Notes under the pieces: generated by a model
What the model was told of the DNA's origin: nothing
The model's database searches: none
Seen by the model: only the letters and a program-made list of their open reading frames with translations
Program-made: the position numbers and the translations under genes
In this document: in pieces, positions 55,436 through 64,000 of the stretch
Layout of the letters: each line of letters starts with the position of its first letter
How positions within the stretch are numbered: position 1 is the stretch's first letter
Assembly: GCA_019279435.1 (NCBI GenBank)
Contig: JAAALK010000287.1
Span: 70,497,144 to 70,561,143 of the forward strand
Reading direction: 5' to 3'
Length of the DNA stretch: 64,000 nucleotides
DNA from: Zizania palustris
Lineage: Eukaryota; Streptophyta; Magnoliopsida; Poales; Poaceae

Positions 55436-57700
55436 CATCTTATGAGCTGTGTTTTGGGAGACAGCCCAAAGTTACTCATCTTTGAGTTTTTGGCTGTCGA
55501 TGCTTTATCCTAAAATGTGGAAATTTGGAAAAATTTGAGTCGCGATCTTCTGACGGGATCATTTTGGGATACACTACTCATGGTCACTCTTATTGTGTTT
55601 TTAATTTGGAGAGTAACACTGTCATCGAGTCATGTGATGTGATTTTTGATGAATCAACCCCATCTATTAGTTCTACTTTTGAACAGGCAAATGAACACGA
55701 CATGGAGCAAACCATCTTCGAAGATGAAGATCCCGGAGATTTCGAGGATGAACCCATACTACCCTCGACATTGACCCCCGAAGCCAACCCCGCTTCGACC
55801 ACTTCGGCGCAAGGTCCCGAAGCAACTACCTCGACATCAGTCATCTTGGACCACTCCAATGCACAAGTTGAGGGGGAGACTGCATCCCATCGCGAGACTC
55901 CACACCATATTCAAAGGATGCATCCTCCCGAGCAGACCATTGGTGAGCTTGATCAAAGGGTAACATGTTCTCATGCTTATTTTATTGATTCTGCTTTTGT
56001 TGCGTCTTTTGAGCCCTTAGATGTTAGTCATGCACTTTCTGATTCTAACTGGATCAATGCCATGCATGAAGAACTTGAAAATTTTGAGAGAAATCAAGTA
56101 TGGACTTTAGTTGATCCTCCACCAATTGTTCATTTCATTGGAACAAAATGGATTTTCAAAAACAAACAAGGGGAGGATGTGACTGTAGTTAGAAATAGGG
56201 CCAAATTTTTTCATGCCATTACAATTTTCACGGTTTTGAAATATGCCATCGGCGTGTCACTGACAGATGGGACCTACCACAATCACTGACAGTGATATTT
56301 TTCAAATTACAGAAAATTGTAATGGCATGTTTACAAAAATTCATTAGAAATAAGGCTAGACTTGTAGCTCAGGGTTATTCTCAGTTAGAGGGGATTGATT
56401 TTACTGAGACTTTTGCACCAGTTGCACGTCTTGAGGCCATTAGGATTTTACTTGCATTTGCGGCATCCCGTGATTTCAAACTTTATCAAGTGGATGTTAA
56501 AAGTGCTTTCCTTAATGGCTTCATAGGCGAAGATGTTTATGTAAAACAACCCTTTGGTTTTGAAAATCCCAAATACCCACATAAAGTCCTTAAACTTCAT
56601 AAGGCTCTTTATGGACTCAAGCAAGCTCCTCGGGCATGGTATGATAGACTTAAATCTTTTCTGCTTGAGCGAGGGTATTTGATGGGATCTATTGATAAAA
56701 CCCTGTTCACTTTCAAGTATGGCAAAGATTTCCTGCTAGTTCAGATTTATGTGGATGATATCATCTTTGGTGGCTCTTCTCATGCTTTGGTGCCGAGTTT
56801 ACAGATGCCATGTGCAGGGAGTTCGAGATGTCCATGATGGGTGAACTCACATTTTTCCTTGGTTTGCAAATCAAGCAAAGCAAACAAGGTACCTTCATCC
56901 ACCAAACGAAGTACACTAAGGACATGCTCAAGAAATTCGATATGGCTGATGTGAAGCCGCTCGCCACTCCAATGGCTACATCTGTAGCATTGGATCCTTA
57001 CGAGGATGGAGAAGCTGTAGATCAGAAGGAGTTCCGAAGCATGATCGGCTCCCTCCTCTACTTGACTTCTACGAGGCCGGACATACACTTCGCAGTATGT
57101 CTGTGCGCTCATTTTTAGGCTTCGCCACGTGTTTCACACCGCCAAGTGGTAAAGCGCATTCTCAGGTATCTCAAACATACCCTCGAGTTCGGCATTTGGT
57201 ATTTTGTGTCTTCCTCTTTGTGTCTTCGTGGTTATTCAAATGTAGATTTTGCTGGGTGTAGAATTGATAGGAAGAGTTCCTCTGGTACTTGTCATTTTTT
57301 GGGTACTTCTCTTGTTTGCTGGTCTTCCCGCAAATAGTCTAGCATTGCGCAATCTACGACTAAGGCCGAATATGTTGTTGCAGCTAGCTGTTGCTCTCAG
57401 ATTTTGTGGATGGATTCCACTTTGCGAGATTTTGGATTAGATTATAAGATGGTTCCACTTTTCTGTGATAACACTAGTACTATTTGTATTGCAAACAACC
57501 CAGTTCAGCATTACAGAACCAAACATATTGATGTGCGATACCATTTTATTAGAGATCACAATGAGAAGGGTGATATTGAGCTTCAATATGTTGATACCCA
57601 GAACCAGCTTGCCGACATCTTTACCAAACCACTTGATGCCTCCCGTTTTTCTTATTTGCATGGGGAACTGGGTATTTGTCATCCTTATGGCATTTTGTGA
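55436..57700 (+). pseudogene. Sire-A1 integrase C terminus, RT and RNase H
   Basis: This continues the Sire-A1 integrase from SYEL onward (FESRSSDGIILGYTTHGHS near 55530), then the acidic linker and RT (NWINAMHEELENFERNQVWTL near 56050). A 146-bp MITE (56198-56343) sits in the RT start. YVDDIIFGG is at 56748-56774, followed by a one-base frameshift at about 56790. Stops lie at 57116 and 57337. RNase H and ADIFTKPLDAS end at 57698. Apart from these it is better preserved than Sire-A2. Confidence 0.87.
56198..56343. mobile_element. Mutator-like MITE in Sire-A1 RT (146 bp)
   Basis: This insert is absent from the otherwise matching Sire-A2 RT at about 50935. It is flanked by the 9-bp duplication TTAGAAATA (56189-56197 and 56344-56352). 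The ends carry inverted repeats centred on CATGCCATTACAATTTTC (left) and GAAAATTGTAATGGCATG (right). A 9-bp duplication with long inverted repeats is typical of Mutator-like elements. There is no coding capacity. Confidence 0.85.
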
Positions 57701-58236
57701 GGGGGAACATGTGTTATGTGTATTGCATTGGCTTCCTTATATTTATTGAAGCATTTTGATGCTTTGATATGCCTTCGCATGGCGGTCATTATCATTATGT
57801 CTCAGTTCTGTTTAATATATCTCAATTCAAAATGAGCATGATTTCAATTTACAAAATTCAAAACTTGATCACTGCTTAGACTTGAGTTTAGCATGTGTAG
57901 TACAGAACTGCTTTAGCTATCTTTTATCTGCCTGGTAGCACGAATCCTCTATTATGGATGCAAACTTGCAGCTTGCAAATAACATTCCTACTCATGGAAT
58001 CATACAACAAATATTACACAACAAAAAATCAAATATCCATGATTTTTGTGCTAAAAATGAAAATATCCAGGCGGGTTTACTTGTCGCACTTTTTTATTCT
58101 AGACTGCTTACATTTGCACTTTGGTATGAACTGAGATAATTTAGTGTCTGCCAAAATCACTGTCTTAAGCTTCTAATGGTCCTTCTTGGCCTAGACTTGG
58201 CATGGTTGGAAATCATAAGATAGATGAGCAAATAAC
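57701..58236 (+). other. Sire-A1 3' noncoding region, first part
   Basis: Aligns with 52291-52843 of Sire-A2. It is noncoding. It ends at CAAATAAC, where the inverted LTR begins. About 75 bases present in Sire-A2 at this place are missing here. Confidence 0.75.
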
Positions 58237-59835
58237 TGTTGGACCGAAAACGGCGACCAGAGGGGGGGGGTGAATGGGAGCTTTTAAAATTTCAGACTAA
58301 AATTAGCCTTCTGTTTTAATTCTGTCTTATGCGGAACAGGCTTCGAACACACCCTTCGAAGTTTTGGTTCGGAGGTATTTCACAGCTCTGAAACTAGGCT
58401 TCGCAAGGAGCAAAAGTTCGAAGTCAAGAAGACTTCGCTCCACCCACAACACCAAAACCTCAACTCTGCTAAGTCAGTGCAGGCTCCACACCAGGGGCGG
58501 AGCCAAGCTATTGGCTGTGGGTTCCCAGGAACCCGGGTGGGAAAAAAATTTTAGTTATCAGTAGCAATTTTTACCTTTTGTGCACCCCCTTGAACACAAT
58601 ATGGTGTACCGCTTAAAGTGGTGCACCCCCTTCAGCTTTTCTCTAGCTCCGCCACTGCTCCACACACTGTGTGCCTTCGAGCAGACTTCGCACTTCACCC
58701 TTCGCAAGAGCAGACTTCCCTCTGAGGACTTCGACCAAACACTCAGCGCTAGCAATTGGTACTAGGCTTCGTACTTCGGAGGTCAAGTCGCACGCTGAGC
58801 ACACTGCGAAGAGGACTTCGACAAGGGAAGAAAACGAGCTTCGATTTAAGCCAAGAATAGTGCTTCGCTAGTAATCAGAGAGGACTACCCTCTAGTTTAC
58901 ACAGAGCGAACACACACTGAGAATCGCACTTCACCCGGACAGACCTCTCACACACCTCTCCAGAAGATATTCAAAACACAAACTCACCTAGGAAGAAGAT
59001 GGTGTACAGAGGAATCAAAGCATGCAGTGCAACACAGAATACAAGTTCAAGCATAAATGAAAACAGAATCAAAGTTTCATTACTTGAATAGGGAACACAA
59101 AAATGAACTCACATATATGAATACAAAGTGTGGTGGCTAGCACAGGAGCTCAAAAATGGCTTCTCAAAGTGTTACTGTGGCCTAGCTAGCCTCCACTATT
59201 TATAGGCACTATTTAGTCCTGCGAATAGACTACTTTACCCCTAAGGTTTACACTGGTTTTGTCTCATCAGAACAGGGGGATACAGTTGGTAGTCTACTTT
59301 ATTTAGAGGCTTCTTTTGTCAACTTCGCAGAGGAGACAACATCAGCTTTTGCAGAGCAGACACTGTCAGCCTTTGTAGTCTTGGATTCTTCTGAAGCCCC
59401 CCTTCGCACGCAAGGGGTGCGGTAGCTTCGGTGAGAAGCCTTGAGCTTGACGGTCTTCGCTTCACCGAAGTCAGCCTTCGATACAGTAACGGTTTTGAGC
59501 CGAATCCGTCAAAGCCCTTGAGCCTTCGCGCCATCACCTCCGAAGTGGACCACCACGGCTTCACATCTACTCCCAGCTCGAACTCCGTCAGCCCGTGTAC
59601 CGAAGCCATGCATGACCGAAGCACTTCAAGTCAGCCACACTCCGAAGCCCCACCTTCGGAGTACCACCCTTCGAAGTCTCTCCGTCCAAGGCCTCCGCAT
59701 GAAGCATTCCATGAGCACTTCGTTGCAGTGTTTCTCCCCAAGCACACTTCTCGGCGAATCTCACCCGGACCATGCCTTCGATGCACCTCGACTTCAGAGA
59801 CCTCCGTCGGGTATACCTTCGAGTGCATCTCACCT
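58237..59835 (-). repeat. Inverted, truncated Sire-A-family LTR
   Basis: The minus strand ends TCGGTCCAACA at 58237, a genuine LTR terminus. Read back it matches the last ~1430 bases of the 2010-bp LTR plus a 166-bp MITE. The first ~600 LTR bases are missing, and the break is near 59831-59837. TATA box on the minus strand at about 59206-59197 (CTATAAATAG). It is a solo or 3' LTR of a third copy (Sire-A3) in opposite orientation that suffered a deletion together with its flank. Confidence 0.88.
58492..58657. mobile_element. hAT-like MITE in the inverted LTR (166 bp)
   Basis: Starts CAGGGGCGGAGC and ends GCTCCGCCACTG, imperfect terminal inverted repeats (11 of 12 bases). It is flanked by the exact 8-bp duplication CTCCACAC (58484-58491 and 58658-58665). 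An 8-bp duplication and CAG-type ends are typical of hAT elements. The insertion is absent from the other copies of this LTR. Noncoding. Confidence 0.88.
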
Positions 59836-60233
59836 TGAACTTGGATGTATTACCTTGAACTGAGCATCTGAACCTGACACTATGATTTGGCATATTTTTG
59901 CAACATATGTTTTCACACTTTTCATTATCTTGAAGCCCTACATCGTTTTTGCTCTTTGCTTCTTGCATTGCCAAAGGGGGAGAAAGATGCCTGGTTTGCT
60001 TACCTAAAATGGCGGAGGGCGAGTGTTGAAACAAAAAGGGGGAGAAAATTTTTACTGTCAGAAGAGGAATTTTTGCAAAATGGTTTTTAATGACTCAAGT
60101 CAATTGAAATTCTTTTGACAAGTGACAAGATTTGGCTCTTTTCTGAGTTTTTAATGGTCACTTGTGTGCTGAAATTTTTTAAATTTTTCTTGCACTTGAA
60201 TTTGGTTGTCAATGCACTCATCAAGGGGGAGAT
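59836..60233 (+). other. Sire-A1 3' noncoding region, second part
   Basis: Resumes the noncoding region after the inverted LTR. Purine tracts lie at about 59975 (AAAGGGGGAGAAA) and 60036 (AAAAAGGGGGAG), and directly before the LTR (CAAGGGGGAGAT, 60222-60233). No gene. Confidence 0.75.
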
Positions 60234-62243
60234 TGAGAAACCAAGGGTTGGTTTTGGAGTCTGTGATGAGTGAGTGACAAGATTTACCTTCTAGATTCGA
60301 AGGGGTCCCTCCGAAGGGGGTTCGGAGGGTGTTTCACCGAAGGGTTCGGTGGGTCTGGTTGTTGCGGCTGTTGCAGCGGATTGTGTCTATCGGAGAGCTC
60401 CGACAGAACACGGTGTCTTGTGTACCGAAGGGTTCGGTATTTTGGGCGGTACACCCAAATGTGTATCGGAGGTTGTTTACCCGAATAGGTCTCCAGGGTA
60501 CTGGAAATGCTTGTCTATTTGTCGGTGGTGCGCAGGTGACTTCAGAGGCGACAGACGGTTCACAGCAAGTGAACCTGGGTCAAGCGGGAGGCTTGATGCC
60601 AGGCGAGCGTGGAGCTCGGTCACGAAGGCTGCATGGGGTCAAGGTCGGTCCTTGGGTCAAGGTGCGCCAGGTGAAGGCAGAGAGTGCATAGGGTGGCTCC
60701 GACTGAAGGTACCTCGAGGCAAAGTCCTCGGAGGCGAGACACTTCAAAGGGTGCTCCGGACGGAGTAAATTCCAAGTATGGTGGATGAAGTCCTCAACAT
60801 TGAGGCAAGGAGTTTGAAGTGTGCTCCGGATGGAGGCACTTGAAGGGATACCCGACGGAGGTCTTAGAAGTCAAGGTGCATCGAAGGCATGGTCCGGGTG
60901 AGGTTCGTCGAGGAGTGTGCTCAGGGAGAGACACTGCAACAAAGTGCTCATGGAATGTTTCATGCGGAGGCCTTGGACGAAGAAGGGACTTCGAAGGGTG
61001 GTACTCCGAAGGTGGGGCTTTGGAGTATGGCTGACTTGAGGTACTTCGTCCATGCATGGTTTCGGTACACGGACTGACGAAGTTCGAGCTGGGAGTAGCT
61101 GCGAAGCCGTGGTGGTCCACTCCAGAGGTGATGGTGCGAAGGCTCAAGTGCTTTGACGGCTTCGGCTCAAAACCGCCACTGTATCGAAGGGTGACTTCGG
61201 TGAAGCGAAGGCCGTCTAGCTCCAAGCTTCTCGCTAAAGCTACCGCACACCTTGCGTGCGATGGGGGGCTTCAGAAGACTCCAAAACTACAAAGGTTGAT
61301 CGTGTCTGCTCTGCAAAAGCTTATGATGTCTCCTCTGCAAAGCTGACAAAAGAAGCCTCCAAATAAAGTAGACTACCATCTGTACCCCCTGTCTGAGAGA
61401 GACAAAAATAGTGTAAACCCTAGGGGTAAAGTAGTCTATTCACATGACTGAATAGTACCTATAAATGCCTATAAATAGTGTAGGCTAGCTAGGCATCGGT
61501 AACACTTTTGAGCAGCCATTTTTAGAACTCTAGAGCTAGCCGCCACTCCTGTATTTAGTCTGTGAGTTCATTTTGTGTTCCCTGTTCAAGCAATCAAACT
61601 TTGATTCTATTCTTCATTTACTGCTTGAACTTGTATACTTGTTTTGCACTGCATGTCTTGATTTCTTTGTACTCTACTTCTTCCTGGTTTGAGTTTGTGC
61701 ACTGGGGTGTTTCTAGAAGTGTGTGAGTGATTAGTGTGTGCGAAGTGTGTTTTTCAGTGTGTGTTCGCTCTGTGTAAGCAGAGGCAACTCCTCACTGTTA
61801 CTAGCGAAGCACTGAGTAGTGTGTACTCGAAGCCTGCTTTCTTTCCATAGCAAAATCAGTTGTCTGTCTTTAGACCTTCGAAATACGAAGCCTAGTATCA
61901 GTTGCTAGTGCGGAGTATCTGGTCGAAGTCCACAGAGGGAAACCACCTTCTGCGAAGGGTGAAATGCGAAGTCTGCTTGAAGGCACCTAGTGTGCGGAGC
62001 CTACACCGACTTAGCAGAGTTGAGTTTTTGGTTTTGTGGGTGGAGCGAAGTCTTCTTGACTTCAAACTTGTGCTCCTAGCGAAGCCTGGTTTCAGAGCTG
62101 TGAAATACCTCTGAACTAGACCTCTGAAGGGTGTGTTCGAAGCTTGTTCTGCAGGAGACTGAATTAAAACAGAAGGCTATTGTTAGCCTGAAATTTTAAA
62201 AGCTCCCATTCACTCCCCTCTAGTTACCCTTTTCGGTCCAACA
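60234..62243 (+). repeat. Sire-A1 3' LTR (2010 bp, complete)
   Basis: TGAGAAACCAAGG to TCGGTCCAACA. G+C-rich CGAAG block at 60290-61260; GGGGTAAAGTAG (61422-61433) then TATA box CTATAAATAG (61469-61478); R/U5 to 62243. AGTTT follows, then Cop-1 RT resumes. It is the reference copy for the LTR family in this window. Confidence 0.94.
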
Positions 62244-62248
62244 AGTTT

Positions 62249-63573
62249 CAAACAGATTTAAGGTGTTGATTATGAAGAAATGTTTTCGCCTGTCGCCATG
62301 CTTAAGTCTATTCGGATCATCTTAGCTATTGCCACATTTTATGATTATGAAATATGGCAAATGGATGTCAAGACGACTTTCCTGAATAGAAACCTAAGTG
62401 GGGATGTGTACATGAAACAACCTGAAGGTCTTGACGGTCCAAGAAATGATGGGAAAGTTTGCAAGTTGCTAAAGTTCATTTATGGATTGAAGCAAGCTTC
62501 TCAGAGTTGGAATCTTCGTTTTGATGAGGTAGTCAAACTGTTTGGCTTCATCAAGAACAAAGAAGAACCTTGTGTTTACAAGAAGGCTAGTGGGAGCTCA
62601 CTTGTATTTCTGGTCCTATATGTGGATGACATATTGTTGATCATAAATGATATTCCTTTGTTGAATGCAGTCAAGACTTCATTGAAAAACAGTTTCTCGA
62701 TGAAAGATCTTGGAGAGGCATCATACATTCTGGGCATAAAGATCTATAGAGATAGATAAAAATAGTTAATTAGATTAAGAGAAAGTATGTACAATTACAA
62801 GGTTTTGAAACGGTTCAAAATTCAGAATTCTTAGAAAGGTTTTCTGCCAATGTCACATGATATTTCTCTTAGTAAGACTCAGTGTGCCACGATCTTGTAT
62901 GCCTCCGCAATTGGATCCATCATGTATGCCATGCTGTGTACAAGTCCAGATGTGTCACATGCTCTAAGTGTTACGAGCAGGTACCAATCGAACCCGAGTG
63001 AAAGTCACCGGGCTGTAGTAAAGAGTATCCTCAAGTACTTCATAAGGACTGAGGAAATGTTCCTAGTATACGGTGGTGAAGAGGAGCTCGTTGTAAGTGG
63101 TTACACGAATGCTAGCTTTCAAACCAATAATGATGATTCTCGATCGCAATCTGGTTTTGAGTTCTGCCTCAATGGAGGCATAGTAAGTTGGAAGAGTTCC
63201 AAGCAAAATACGATGGCCGATTCTACAACAGAAGTTGAGTATATCGCCACTTTAGAAGCTACAAAGGAGGTCGTTTGGATCAAAAAGTTTGTTTCTTAGC
63301 TGGGGGTTGTACCTAGTGCGTCCAGTCTAGTGGACCTCTATTGTGATAATAGTGGTGCCATTGCGCAAGCCAAGGATCCTAGATCACACCAGAAATCCTA
63401 ACATATACTTCGGCGATATCACCTAATCCACGAGATTATTGAGAGAGGTGATGTGAAGATTTGCAAGGTGCACACGGATTTGAACATGGTGGATCCGTTG
63501 ATGAAGCCTCTTCCACAGCCCAAGCATAAGGCGCATATGAGCTCCATGGGTATTAGATACTTGCGTGAGTGAG
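62249..63573 (+). pseudogene. Cop-1 RT 3' half and RNase H
   Basis: Cop-1 RT continues exactly where it broke at 31126: the next residues (KQ-VDYEEMFSPVA) follow KARLVAKGF in copia RTs. Core motifs: MDVKTTFLNRNL, GLKQASQSW and LYVDDILLI (62618-62644). A stop at 62757 and a deletion/frameshift region to 62850 precede RNase H-like sequence (SKQNTMADSTTEVEYIA near 63200, stop at 63298). The end is LYCDNSGAIAQAK and a degenerate C terminus (stop at 63571). Dead copy. Confidence 0.88.
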
Positions 63574-64000
63574 TCATGTGTATGTGAAGATGCTAGTTGT
63601 CATCTCAAATTGTGTACTTATAGAGTCCTTGGACCTGAGATCGTCATTTGATTCTAGAATGTGTTGTGACACACTTAGATGCTTCCTAACGCTATTCCAT
63701 AACAGGGTAGTAATAAGGGTTGTTTTCAGGTGTGTTGTGAAACATGTCTTGGGATATGAGTAGTCAAGATGCAATTTACCCCTCCTAACAACGGGAGAGT
63801 CGTCTTAGGGCCCCTCGAGGTATTGGATTGGAAAAGTGCATGGTCATGCCACTATGACTAAGGAGTTAGTCATGATTTGAATCTGATACTCGATTGAGTG
63901 AAATGTCAAGTTAACCAATAAGGGTGGCACGTATCTCGCCTTGAGCTTGACTGACGGCGCGTGGTAAAGGGACTATTGCTTGCGTATATCAAGCTTCATG
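63574..64000 (+). other. Cop-1 3' noncoding region to the window edge
   Basis: No gene and no similarity that I can see to the LTR-like region at 28003-28670. The 3' LTR of Cop-1 is therefore probably beyond the right edge. Confidence 0.55.

Larger units (their letters stand above)
31127..62243 (+). mobile_element. Sire-A1: Sirevirus-like Ty1/copia element, outer shell of a 31-kb nest
   Basis: It is inserted in the RT of Cop-1 and begins TGAGAAACCAAGG at 31127 and ends TCGGTCCAACA at 62243. The flanks GGTTT (31122-31126) and AGTTT (62244-62248) are a target duplication with one changed base. Own parts: 5' LTR 31127-32644 plus 43405-44278, primer site 44281, gag and protease 44343-47117, 3' pol 55436-57700, noncoding 57701-60233 (interrupted), 3' LTR 60234-62243. 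Inside it lie Sire-B, Sire-A2, an inverted LTR and two MITEs. The long gag with coiled coil, the long LTRs and several AAGGGGGAG tracts point to the Sirevirus (SIRE) lineage. Confidence 0.85.

Overview
The window looks like nuclear DNA of a grass (Poaceae, inferred). It has intron-containing genes with GT-AG borders, and 4.8-64 kb is mostly nested LTR retrotransposons of kinds abundant in grass genomes. No bacterial, organellar, CRISPR or rRNA/tRNA features were seen. Species cannot be named from the sequence.

Host part. Positions 1081-3635 (minus) hold eleven coding exons of an ENTH-domain clathrin adaptor (epsin-type). Its 5' leader and G+C-rich promoter run to about 4400, and its C-terminal exons lie beyond the left edge. 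Positions 4440-4771 plus 9591-9692 are two halves of a second, unidentified host gene, split by a retrotransposon.

Retrotransposon layers, left to right. (1) Gyp-1, 4772-9585 minus: a Ty3/gypsy deletion derivative with CCAAA target duplication, a gag remnant and no RT/IN. (2) Tat-1, 9825-21469 plus: a very young, apparently complete Tat-lineage Ty3/gypsy element. Its 496-bp LTRs look identical, the target duplication is ATGAT and the gag-pol ORF is 1798 codons. It also carries a large spliced antisense gene with its own TATA box. (3) Gyp-2a, 21908-24606 minus, with a related copy Gyp-2b, 24607-~28003 plus, lying head to head. (4) Cop-1, a decayed Ty1/copia element split into ~28003-31126 and 62249-64000. 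(5) A 31-kb Sirevirus-like nest inside Cop-1's reverse transcriptase. Sire-A1 (31127-62243) carries Sire-B (32645-43404) in its 5' LTR, the remains of Sire-A2 (47118-55435) in its integrase, and an inverted, truncated LTR of the same family (58237-~59835). Two MITE-like insertions (56198-56343 and 58492-58657) sit inside these.

How the parts relate. Relative age can be read from who interrupts whom. Cop-1 is older than Sire-A1. Sire-A1 is older than Sire-B, Sire-A2, the inverted LTR and the Mutator-like MITE. The hAT-like MITE is younger than the inverted LTR. Tat-1, with indistinguishable LTRs, is probably among the youngest events. The old elements are dead from stop codons, frameshifts and deletions. 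Tat-1 is the only one whose whole protein set reads open.

I see no evidence for an unknown defence or metabolic system. The most unusual content is the spliced antisense gene of Tat-1 with a cognate promoter and first exon in Gyp-2a, the rearrangement junctions of the Sirevirus nest, and a GGGGTAAA-TATA arrangement shared by three LTR families.
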